Below are positions 1-7,117 of a stretch of DNA of 16,977 nt, piece after piece. Source of the stretch: an uncultured Oscillospiraceae bacterium (GTDB taxonomy: Bacteria; Bacillota; Clostridia; Oscillospirales; Oscillospiraceae); the NCBI GenBank assembly GCA_934615645.1, contig CAKTTR010000040.1, positions 1 to 16,977 on the forward strand. Reading direction: 5' to 3'. The stretch's first letter is position 1. Every line of letters begins with the position of its first letter. The translations under genes and the position numbers were made by a program. A model generated the notes under the pieces. That model saw only the letters and a program-made list of their open reading frames with translations. It was not told where the DNA came from and did not search any database.

Positions 1-2
1 TG

Positions 3-116
3 GGCAACGCCTACCAGAACGCCACCGCGACCGTCGACGTCGCGGCCCAAGGCGTCCAAACGGCAAACAACGGCAAGACGGCACTGGCGGCGTCCGGATG
101 GCCGGAATCCAACTAA
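3..116 (+). CDS. C-terminal end of a SipW-dependent-type (TasA/camelysin-like) secreted protein, partial
   Basis: Only the last 37 codons are inside the window; the reading frame is open from the left edge to a TAA at 114-116. The tail reads NAYQNATATVDVAAQGVQT and then an Ala/Asn-rich end. A segment of this kind (YQ, a beta strand, then a VxAVQ-like motif and a short polar tail) is typical of the C-terminus of TasA/camelysin-like proteins with SipW-processed signal peptides. The protein encoded at 3447-4082 has a similar late segment, IIASAIQSV. The next gene starts 15 bp downstream behind a strong Shine-Dalgarno site, so this is probably part of the same operon. The family call rests on a short tail only; the N-terminal signal that would confirm it lies outside the window. 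Confidence 0.6.
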   Translation, partial: GNAYQNATATVDVAAQGVQTANNGKTALAASGWPESN

Positions 117-131
117 AGGAGGGAGGGGACA

Positions 132-3100
132 GTGATGCACAATCCGAAACGGCTGGCAGGAAGTTCGCGCTGCGCTATGCGGCGGGGCATTGGCCTGTTG
201 CTTTGCCTGGTGATGCTTTTTTCCTCTGTCCCGTTCGGCGGCATTGCCTCGCCGGTCAATGCGGCGGAGGATACCGTTACGGTTACCGTAAACTATGTTT
301 ACGAAAGCAACGATGCGATGGTCGCGCAGCCGTATACTGCGCAGATCGAAAAGGGAAGCGCCTTCCGGAAGACCCTGGAGATTCCGAAGCTCTTCAACTA
401 CTCCATTCCGACGGACCAAGCCGAGGGGCTGGAGGAAGGAATTGCACTGCAGAAGGATAACGCGACAGGCAATTATACCCTGCAGTTTGATCTCGATGCG
501 GTCCAGGAAAATGTGACCGTTACCCTCTATTACGTCGCCGGAACAGCGAAGTACACCGTCTACCACTATTATCAAAATCTTGAGGATAATCAGTACGCCC
601 TGGATCCAACGATTGTTGAGCTGACGGGTGATATCGACGCCTATACCCGGGCGGTTGCAAATCACAAGCCCGGCTACCGCTGCAAGGGCATCCCGCAGAC
701 GACGATCGCGGCGGACGGCTCGACCAAGGTCGAGATTTATTACGATCGAGAGTATTACACCGTGACCTTTGATGTCAACGGCGGCATTGACGGCCCGGAG
801 CCGATCTATGCAAAATACGGCACGACCTTTGACGCATCGAAGGTGAAAGAGCCGAAGCGCAAGGGCTATCGCTTCCTTGGATGGAGCCCGGAGCTCACCG
901 GCACCGTGACAATCGAACAGAGCATGACCTATGTCGCCCGGTGGGAGGCGGAAAAGGGGCATGCAGACTACACCATTGTCCTCTGGGGGCAAAACGCCAA
1001 CGATGATGAGTATTCCTACCTCTCCTCCCACCAGGCCTGGGGCCATGTGGGCCACGAGGTCACCTGGGACCCGGAGATCGAGATCAGCCATGTCCATACC
1101 GACAAATGCTGGAAGCTGACGTGTGGGAAAAAGGAGCATACGCATACAGTGGAGTGCTTGAAGAATTGCCCGCATACACATGACGCCGCATGCTACGGCG
1201 GAACAAGGCAGGAAACGCCATACGATGAAAAAACCGAGTCTGACAAAGAAAATATTGAGCAGTTCACAAAATTGTTTGGCACACTCCAAAACGGTTATGT
1301 CTACCGTGTGAGATGTGAAGCGGGGGCATCTGTTGGAGATCAAGAGAAGTATGACAAATACTATCTGTATTTTAACGATTCTTGGTATTTGGCAAATGCG
1401 AACGCCTGTGATGGGGACGCTGTGAAAGATAGTGGCAAAATAAATGCGCACGGTCATAGCGGTTATGTAGTGTCTGGTAGTGACAAAGACCAATTCTGGG
1501 CATACAAAGCAAAGCTATCTTGCACCCATACCCATGATGCTACCTGCTACAACTGCGGCATGGAAGAGCATGACCATAGCGATGCATGCGGCACCCTGAC
1601 CTGCGGTCTCAGCGAGACGCCCAAGAAGTATATGTCCGATATCCAACCGGACAGCAAGCTGTGGGATTACAAGACCAGCGATACGGTGACGGTCGCGGCC
1701 GACGGCACTTCTGTGCTGAACGTGTACTTCACAAGAAAGACCTTTACGCTGACATTCAAGTATGGCCAGTACAGTAGGACTACGACTGAAAAAATTACCG
1801 ACCGCTGGGGAGCAAATGTCAAGGCGCGTTTTGATGCAATCGAGACCAATGCCAAAAGGTATAATCCAAATCTATATGGCTGGGAAGACAGCACAACTGG
1901 GTACTATACCAATAATGTAATGATTATGCCATCAACAGACAAGACTTTGACGGCTAAATATAATTGGTCAGATACATTGAACACGATGACTTATTATGCG
2001 GCGGACCTTAACGGTGTCTATCAAAAGATTTTTGTTATACAGTTTTATGGTGACAACGTTACCGTTACTGCAGATGAGTATTATGAATGGGAAGGTTATA
2101 CAGTCAATAAGGAGAAGAGCACTGCAATCGGGGGCTCCTGTAAAAATGCAGCATTCTATTATGATAGAAACACCTATGACCTCAAATTCTATTCAGCCTC
2201 CAAAAACGATGCATATAAGGAAGAAAACGTAAAATACGAGGCCCCTCTTAAGCAGTATGATTATGTGCCGACCCAAAAGCCGGATACGGTTGAGCTGGAT
2301 GCGTTTTTTGCCGGCTGGTATCAGAACCCGGAGTGTACGGGTGAACCGTATGATGTTGCGGCGCATATAATGCCATCGCATAACATTGCCCTCTACGCCA
2401 AGTGGGTCAACGGGCTGTACACCGTCCGGACCTATACGGATGATACGATGCAGACGCCGTACACGTATGAGGGCTATACCGGGGTGCAGGAGAAGATCGA
2501 GAAATATACCCTGGCGACTGCGCCGACGCCCCCAAGTAAGCCAGGCCATGTTTTCATTGGATGGTTCTACAAGGATGGCGAAGCGGAAAAGCCCTTCTCC
2601 TTTACCATGACGATTACAAAAAACTATGATCTTTACCCTAAATTCTCTGAGCCTAAGACGGTGAATTATACGGTCCATTACTATAAGGCGGGAACGACGG
2701 ACAAGGTTGCAGATGACCGGACCAATTCTGTTACGATCGGATCGACGGTTACAGAAAAAGCGAAGATAGGTACGGAGCTGGATCTGCTGTCTACCGAAGA
2801 ACAGGGAAAGTACTATCCGGAAAAGACCAGTACAAGCGTCATCATCAATGAAATCGATCAGGAGATCATCTTCTATTACACAGAAGCCACGTCTGTAGAA
2901 TATACCGTCTATTATCAGGATGCAAATGGTAAAGATTTGATTCCGTCCGTGAAAAAGGAGACGGAGTATTCGACTGTGACGGAGGAATACGTATCGATCC
3001 CCGGCTATGCACCCCTGCAGCATTCAATTCGGCTGGACCTTTCTTCGGATCCGGAGCAGAACAAGATCACCTTTATTTATGAACCGACCCGGACAACGCT

Positions 3101-3428
3101 TACCATCCAAAAGAGCGGCTGGGAGCCCATAGACGAGAATCAGACCTTCCTGTTCCACATCCAGGGGATCGAGGACACGACGAAAGAAATCGACTTGACC
3201 GTCACCGTCCACGGCAACGGGAAAACGACGATTACGGACCTTCCGGTCGGCAAATACCGTGTGACAGAAATGACCGGCTGGTCGTGGCGGTATGCGCCTG
3301 CTGGAAATGCGCAGGAAATCACGCTTGCGGTGGGCGGTATGACGCTGCCGTTTGCAAATCAGCGCACGAAAAACAACTGGCTCGATGGGGACAGCTTTCA
3401 CGTCAACCTTTTCGGGGCAAACCCGTAA
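132..3428 (+). CDS. Large secreted multi-domain surface protein (MucBP-like, InlB-type repeats, Cys/His clusters, CnaB-like end)
   Basis: About 1,098 residues. A signal peptide spans residues 1-45 (basic start, hydrophobic 19-32, probable cleavage after VNAA). MucBP-like strands lie near 139-206, 845-918 and 923-984. InlB-type/Listeria-Bacteroides repeats lie near 210-272 (FDVNGG, GYRFLGW, YVARW), 683-760 and 763-838. Cys/His clusters are at about 320-355 (HTHTVEC, CPHTHDAAC) and 464-492 (CTHTHDATCYNC). A prealbumin-like CnaB-type domain covers about 987-1076 (TDLPVGKYRVTE). There is no LPxTG motif and no C-terminal membrane segment, so it is probably secreted or held by partner proteins. A strong AGGAGG at 117-122 serves either GTG 132 or ATG 135, in the same frame; ATG 135 is an equally good start. 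GC falls from about 58% (781-840) to about 37-42% in 1261-1320 and 1981-2100, which suggests a mosaic origin. Adhesive or matrix function is inferred from domain type only. Confidence 0.8.
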   Translation: MMHNPKRLAGSSRCAMRRGIGLLLCLVMLFSSVPFGGIASPVNAAEDTVTVTVNYVYESNDAMVAQPYTAQIEKGSAFRKTLEIPKLFNYSIPTDQAEGLEEGIALQKDNATGNYTLQFDLDAVQENVTVTLYYVAGTAKYTVYHYYQNLEDNQYALDPTIVELTGDIDAYTRAVANHKPGYRCKGIPQTTIAADGSTKVEIYYDREYYTVTFDVNGGIDGPEPIYAKYGTTFDASKVKEPKRKGYRFLGWSPELTGTVTIEQSMTYVARWEAEKGHADYTIVLWGQNANDDEYSYLSSHQAWGHVGHEVTWDPEIEISHVHTDKCWKLTCGKKEHTHTVECLKNCPHTHDAACYGGTRQETPYDEKTESDKENIEQFTKLFGTLQNGYVYRVRCEAGASVGDQEKYDKYYLYFNDSWYLANANACDGDAVKDSGKINAHGHSGYVVSGSDKDQFWAYKAKLSCTHTHDATCYNCGMEEHDHSDACGTLTCGLSETPKKYMSDIQPDSKLWDYKTSDTVTVAADGTSVLNVYFTRKTFTLTFKYGQYSRTTTEKITDRWGANVKARFDAIETNAKRYNPNLYGWEDSTTGYYTNNVMIMPSTDKTLTAKYNWSDTLNTMTYYAADLNGVYQKIFVIQFYGDNVTVTADEYYEWEGYTVNKEKSTAIGGSCKNAAFYYDRNTYDLKFYSASKNDAYKEENVKYEAPLKQYDYVPTQKPDTVELDAFFAGWYQNPECTGEPYDVAAHIMPSHNIALYAKWVNGLYTVRTYTDDTMQTPYTYEGYTGVQEKIEKYTLATAPTPPSKPGHVFIGWFYKDGEAEKPFSFTMTITKNYDLYPKFSEPKTVNYTVHYYKAGTTDKVADDRTNSVTIGSTVTEKAKIGTELDLLSTEEQGKYYPEKTSTSVIINEIDQEIIFYYTEATSVEYTVYYQDANGKDLIPSVKKETEYSTVTEEYVSIPGYAPLQHSIRLDLSSDPEQNKITFIYEPTRTTLTIQKSGWEPIDENQTFLFHIQGIEDTTKEIDLTVTVHGNGKTTITDLPVGKYRVTEMTGWSWRYAPAGNAQEITLAVGGMTLPFANQRTKNNWLDGDSFHVNLFGANP

Positions 3429-3446
3429 GAAGGGGGGAACGGCACA

Positions 3447-4082
3447 ATGAAGCATCATAATCAGGGCAGATATCAGGGGAAATTCGAAGCCCATACGCAA
3501 AAGCGTGTACGTGCGCACCGGCAGAGAAAGCCGGTTACACTGCTCGTTTCCCTGCTGCTGCTCCTCGGAATCACGATCGGCAGCACCGTTGCGTTCCTTG
3601 CAACGAGGACGGCGGCAAAGACGAATACATTTACCCCGTCTAAGGTTTCAAGTCAGGTGACGGAAGATTTTAACGGCACGACAAAAAGCAATGTCGCAGT
3701 GAAAAACACAGGGGATATTGATGCCTATCTTCGGGCGACGGTCAATATCACCTGGAGGAAGGACGAAAATACTGCCGAGCAAACCGTATCGGCAAAGGTC
3801 CCGAAGGAAGGGGTCGATTATGAGATCACCTATGCTGATAGGACTGGCTGGGCGCAAGGCCCGGGCGGGTACTGGTACTATCTAAGACCCGTCGCACCCG
3901 GCGACAGCACCGACACGCTGATCGAAAGCTGCACGCAGCTTGCCGGGGCGGAGGTTCCGGAAGGGTATCACCTTTCTGTGGAGATCATAGCGTCCGCCAT
4001 CCAGTCTGTTCCGGATAAGGCCGTTGGCCAAGCCTGGGGCGTCACGATCACGGAAAGCGGCGTGACGCGGTATACGGGCTGA
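3447..4082 (+). CDS. SipW-dependent-type signal peptide protein (TasA/camelysin-like)
   Basis: 211 residues. A basic N-terminus (residues 1-29) is followed by a hydrophobic segment at 30-51 containing LLLLLGITIGSTVAFLATRT. This matches the pattern of SipW-dependent signal peptides (hydrophobic stretch, GSTxAFL, then T and A). The next part, KSNVAVKNTGDIDAYLRATV (80-99), resembles the start of the TasA/camelysin beta-sandwich, in which N/D-rich turns precede YLRA. Family members are exported, cut by the special signal peptidase SipW, and assemble into biofilm fibres or act as surface proteins. No sipW or sortase gene is in the window; they may lie upstream. A GGGG-rich Shine-Dalgarno sits at 3431-3437, and the gene starts 18 bp after the large surface protein. 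It probably supplies a fibre or accessory subunit. Exact function is unknown. Confidence 0.75.
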   Translation: MKHHNQGRYQGKFEAHTQKRVRAHRQRKPVTLLVSLLLLLGITIGSTVAFLATRTAAKTNTFTPSKVSSQVTEDFNGTTKSNVAVKNTGDIDAYLRATVNITWRKDENTAEQTVSAKVPKEGVDYEITYADRTGWAQGPGGYWYYLRPVAPGDSTDTLIESCTQLAGAEVPEGYHLSVEIIASAIQSVPDKAVGQAWGVTITESGVTRYTG

Positions 4083-4095
4083 GGGAGGTAGAAGG

Positions 4096-5328
4096 ATGAA
4101 AAAAACGTTTCAAACGCTGCGTTCCCTTTTGCTGATCCTGCTGGCGGTGGCGTGCCTGGCGGCGCCGGTCTTGGCGGCGGCCTCGACGATCACTTACCAG
4201 GGCGCGGACACCGGCTTTGACTTCCAGCCGGGCAGCGATTACACCGCGACGGATCTGTTCCAGAATTTTAAAAATGTCATGCCCGGCGATGTTGTAACGG
4301 AGGAGATCACCTTCCGCAACGCCGCCACGGACAGCGACTTTGTCAATCTCTATCTGCGCGCCGTCCCCCACGACGAGGCGGCAAACCCTCTGAGCGAGTC
4401 CGTCGCCGCGTCGGAGACCGTCGCGACGGCCCGGGAATTCCTCTCCAAGCTCTCTATGAAGGTCTGGAACGGGGAGACGCTGATTTTCGACGCCGCCCCG
4501 GAGGAAGCCGGCGGCCTGCAGGAAAACCGCCTGCTGGGCACGTTCCGCTCCGGCGAGACGGCAAAGCTCCGGGTCGAGCTCACCGTCCCGGCAGAGCTGG
4601 ATAACACGTATGCAAACCGCATCGGCGAGGTCGACTGGGTCTTCCATCTGGAGGCCTTCCAGGAGAGCCAGCTGACGGCCCGCAAGCTCTGGTCCGACGG
4701 CAACGCCAATCACACCGGTGACACCATCACCGTGAACCTGCTGCGCGATGGCAAGATCGCCGAGACGCAGGAGCTCAGCGCCGCCAACGGCTGGGCCTAT
4801 ACCTTCGACCGCCTGGTCGAGGGCCACACCTGGACCGTCGAAGAGGCGTCCGTCCCGGCGGGGTACACCGTCAGCTACGCGACGGAGGGCAATGTCACCA
4901 CCATCACCAACACGAAGGACACGCCGCCCACCCCGACCCCGGGGACGCCCGTGACCATCACAGTGGAAAAGCGCTGGAGCAATGATAAGCCTGCCAGCCG
5001 GCCATCGTCCGTCTCTGTGACGCTCTACAACGGCAAGACGGCGTACCAGACCGTCCAGCTCAGCGCGGCAAATAACTGGCGCTACACCTGGCAAAAGCTT
5101 GCCGCCGACGGCAACTGGCAGGTCCTGGAGACGAACATCCCCCGGGGCTACACCCCGTCCTACCAGGCCGCGAACGGGACCGTCACGATCACGAACACGG
5201 CGACGCTGATCCAGACCGGCCAGCCCATCGCCCTGATCCTCCTCTGCGGCGGCCTCGGCCTCCTGCTCCTCATCCTCGGCGCGTTCCTGCTCTTTGCCCG
5301 CAGAAAGCGCCGCGACGCGGAGAACTAA
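4096..5328 (+). CDS. CnaB-domain surface protein with sortase-like C-terminal anchor (pilin/adhesin-like)
   Basis: 410 residues. The signal peptide is 1-28 (KK start, hydrophobic 10-27, cut near LAA). Residues 30-190 form a beta-rich region with VMPGDVVTEEITFRN, resembling the N-terminal part of clostridial pilin-like proteins. Two CnaB-type domains follow, about 192-273 (ARKLWSDGN ... WTVEEASVPAGYTV ... ITNT) and 286-368 (EKRWSND ... ITNT), joined by a Pro/Thr linker (277-284). The C-terminus has LIQTGQ (371-376), a hydrophobic segment (377-400) and a basic RRKRR tail, the layout of a sortase sorting signal with a variant pentapeptide. CnaB domains often form internal isopeptide bonds; the Lys residues at 197 and 292 and the Glu residues at 249-250 and 345 fit such a role but are not proven. 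Shine-Dalgarno GGGAGG at 4083-4088; 13 bp after the preceding gene. GC is about 72% at 4501-4560, much higher than in the large surface gene. Confidence 0.82.
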   Translation: MKKTFQTLRSLLLILLAVACLAAPVLAAASTITYQGADTGFDFQPGSDYTATDLFQNFKNVMPGDVVTEEITFRNAATDSDFVNLYLRAVPHDEAANPLSESVAASETVATAREFLSKLSMKVWNGETLIFDAAPEEAGGLQENRLLGTFRSGETAKLRVELTVPAELDNTYANRIGEVDWVFHLEAFQESQLTARKLWSDGNANHTGDTITVNLLRDGKIAETQELSAANGWAYTFDRLVEGHTWTVEEASVPAGYTVSYATEGNVTTITNTKDTPPTPTPGTPVTITVEKRWSNDKPASRPSSVSVTLYNGKTAYQTVQLSAANNWRYTWQKLAADGNWQVLETNIPRGYTPSYQAANGTVTITNTATLIQTGQPIALILLCGGLGLLLLILGAFLLFARRKRRDAEN

Positions 5329-5380
5329 AAGCGCGGACAGAACGCAGCTCGTGCCGGGTGACGGCAGAAAAAGCAAATTG

Positions 5381-5407
5381 CCCCAAGGCAGCATCGCTGC
5401 CTTGGGG
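5381..5407 (+). terminator. Perfect 12-bp hairpin after the surface operon
   Basis: CCCCAAGGCAGC (5381-5392) pairs perfectly with GCTGCCTTGGGG (5396-5407) around a 3-nt loop. It lies 53 bp after the stop of the CnaB gene. The T-run after it on the + strand is weak (TCTTGCGTTT), so efficiency as an intrinsic terminator is uncertain, but stem strength and position fit transcript end or 3' protection. On the - strand a TTTTT run occurs about 9 nt past the stem. Confidence 0.65.
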
Positions 5408-5468
5408 TCTTGCGTTTCCAAGGCGCTGGCGCACCGCGTTTCAGGCGCTGTGCGCGGCGCGTGCGTCA

Positions 5469-5504
5469 AAAACGCCAACCAGGGAAGAACCTGGCTGGCG
5501 TTTT
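5469..5504. terminator. Bidirectional intrinsic terminator between convergent genes
   Basis: AAAACGCCA and CCAGG (5469-5483, one A in between) pair with CCTGG and TGGCGTTTT (5490-5504), with one A/C mismatch and a GAAGAA loop. The arms end in A-runs and T-runs on both sides, so it can stop transcription in both directions. It lies 26 bp beyond the stop of the - strand DHHW gene and 140 bp beyond the stop of the + strand surface gene. Confidence 0.85.
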
Positions 5505-5529
5505 GCGCTTTGCGGGGCCGGATGCGCCC

Positions 5530-6978
5530 TCAGGAGGTGAGCTTGCTCTGGAGGTTCTCCCGCAGGCTCAGGGCGCCTTGGACGTTGTTGATGATCAGGG
5601 CGTCGGTGATGCCGTATTCGTCAATCATGCTGGCGATGGACGCCGTCTCCTGGCGGATGTCAATGACGATGATCTCTTCGTAATAGTCGATCATATACGG
5701 CGCGAAGGCGTTGCCGTAGGACTCCTTGAAGATCAGCAGCTTTTTGCCGTTCTTGTTCTCCGTCTTAATATCCGTGAAGGCCTGGTCGCCGCTCATAAAG
5801 GCCTCGGCGTAGCCGCTGGCCTCTTCGTTGATGGCCTTGGCTTCGAAGGTGCTGCCGCCGGTGGTGCAGGTCATGGTGTAGCCCGTCTCCGGCAGGTGGG
5901 CGACGGTGTAATCCGGGTTCTGCTTCAGCTGCGCCGGTTCGCCTGCGAAGGAGTACAGGGAGCCGATGTAGCCGCAGTTGACGATCGTCTTATAGGAGCC
6001 CAGGGTGCGGGCCGTGATGCCGTTGGCGGCGCAGTAGGCCTGGCTGGCGTAATATGCGCCCAGGGAGGTCCAGTGGTGGTCCGTCCGGTAATAGGTGTAT
6101 TCGCCGATGTGCTCCTTCAGAACGCCGATACAGTCGGCCTTTGTGACGCCGTCGCCCATGCTGTCGTACGTCGCCTGGATGAAGGCGGCTTGGTTTTCCA
6201 GCACATCGTCATAGCCCAGCGGGGGATAGAAGGCGCAGGCCTTGGGGATGAGCAGGCTGGTGACGTGGACGTCCGGGTACTTGGCCGCAAAATCGCTGAC
6301 CATTTTGGCGTAAGAGTCCGAGCCGGTCTCGTCGAGCTTGAAGTATTCGACGGCGTAGTCGCCGCAGACGAGGATGTTGTTTTTCTCGAAGGCGTCGATG
6401 TCATTGTGGAAATGGCCGCTGGCTTGGGTCTCCGGCAGAATTTCCTGGTCGACCGTCGATTTGCTGCGGTGGATGACCTGGCCGCATTTGCTGCAGGTCT
6501 CGGTCATGCCATCGTCGGATTTGACAAAGTCATGGCCGGTGGCCTCGCCCATCTCCTTGCCGCAGAATTTGCAGACAGTGGGCAGCGCGCAGTTGACAGA
6601 TTCGTCCGCCACGTGCTCCGTCGCCGGGGCCAGCTCCTTGCCGCAGACGGTGCAGGTCTGGGGCGCGGCGCAGGTGGCTTCCGGGCCGGGGGTGTGGCCG
6701 GTGGCCGGGGCCAGCTCCTTGCCGCAGACGGTGCAGGTTTGGGGCGTCTCGCAGGTGGCTGCGGGGCCCGCGGTGTGATCCTGGTGGGCGGCTTCCATCA
6801 GCTTGCCGCATTCATCGCAGTAGCGGGCGACGGTACAGTCCGCCGGGGCGCTGCAGTGATGCCGGTGTCCCAGGACGCCGGTGAAGTATAGGACGGCTGC
6901 CGCGATCGCAGCCAGCACCAGGATAATCAGGATCGGCCCCAGGGGGCTGCGCTTTTTTTGGAATCTTCCTCTTGCCAT
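5530..6978 (-). CDS. Membrane-anchored DHHW-family protein with tandem CxxC repeat region
   Basis: 482 residues from ATG 6978. That start is preferred over GTG 6984 because AAGGAG (6986-6991) lies 7 nt before it. A basic N-terminus and one membrane segment (about 14-37) are followed by an extracytoplasmic Cys-rich region (42-170) with five CxxC pairs: C54/57, C82/85, C109/112, C136/139 and C162/165. The spacing is 26-28 residues, with units like TCTVCGKELAPATGH. The C-terminal domain (about 180-482) carries YRTDHHWTSLGAYY (297-310) and FKESYGNAF (418-426), hallmarks of the DHHW family. That family is related to AlgX/AlgJ SGNH-like acyl-transfer or esterase domains linked to surface polysaccharide O-acetylation. 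The cell-envelope role is therefore family-based inference; the substrate is unknown. The Cys repeats look like zinc-ribbon knuckles, though metal binding is unproven. The gene stands alone, between the ackA terminator and the bidirectional terminator. Confidence 0.82.
   Translation of the reverse strand: MARGRFQKKRSPLGPILIILVLAAIAAAVLYFTGVLGHRHHCSAPADCTVARYCDECGKLMEAAHQDHTAGPAATCETPQTCTVCGKELAPATGHTPGPEATCAAPQTCTVCGKELAPATEHVADESVNCALPTVCKFCGKEMGEATGHDFVKSDDGMTETCSKCGQVIHRSKSTVDQEILPETQASGHFHNDIDAFEKNNILVCGDYAVEYFKLDETGSDSYAKMVSDFAAKYPDVHVTSLLIPKACAFYPPLGYDDVLENQAAFIQATYDSMGDGVTKADCIGVLKEHIGEYTYYRTDHHWTSLGAYYASQAYCAANGITARTLGSYKTIVNCGYIGSLYSFAGEPAQLKQNPDYTVAHLPETGYTMTCTTGGSTFEAKAINEEASGYAEAFMSGDQAFTDIKTENKNGKKLLIFKESYGNAFAPYMIDYYEEIIVIDIRQETASIASMIDEYGITDALIINNVQGALSLRENLQSKLTS
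6480..6830 (-). repeat. Tandem 81-bp coding repeat (CxxC units)
   Basis: The motif CTCCTTGCCGCAG (+ strand) recurs at 6553, 6634 and 6715, exactly 81 bp apart. Copies at 6623-6657 and 6704-6738 are identical over 35 bp. A diverged unit follows about 84 bp further on, near 6799. Each unit encodes about 27 residues with one CxxC pair. The near identity of two neighbouring units suggests recent duplication or gene conversion. Confidence 0.85.
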
Positions 6979-6997
6979 ATACACTCTCCTTGTTTTT

Positions 6998-7026
6998 TAT
7001 CTAAGTTATCTTTCGTTCTGTTTCAA
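6998..7026 (-). promoter_or_regulatory. Candidate promoter for the DHHW gene
   Basis: On the - strand, TTGAAA (7021-7026) is followed after 17 bp by TAGATA (6998-7003), 20 bp before the ATG. The -35 matches the sigma-A consensus at 5 of 6 positions but the -10 only at 3. Placement after the ackA terminator supports it; the weak -10 and short leader keep confidence low. Confidence 0.35.
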
Positions 7027-7050
7027 GGAACAAAATACGCCTGCAGGTTG

Positions 7051-7084
7051 GAAAAAGCCATGCAGGCAGACGCCTGCATGGCTT
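7051..7084 (-). terminator. Intrinsic terminator of ackA
   Basis: AGCCATGCAGGC (7056-7067) and GCCTGCATGGCT (7072-7083) form a perfect 12-bp stem with an AGAC loop. Read on the - strand it is followed by TTTTTCC (7055-7049), a standard rho-independent terminator, starting 34 bp past the ackA stop. Confidence 0.88.
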
Positions 7085-7117
7085 AGAAGAGGCGGGGACG
7101 CGATGTTTCCGGGCGGC

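Noticed and set aside
4048..5478. Open reading frame of 476 codons on the - strand
   Set aside because: Antisense to the CnaB gene, low-complexity Arg/Gly/Asp-rich product, no signal or domain.
5410..6891. Open reading frame of 493 codons on the + strand
   Set aside because: Antisense to the DHHW gene; crosses two hairpins; no ribosome site or domain.
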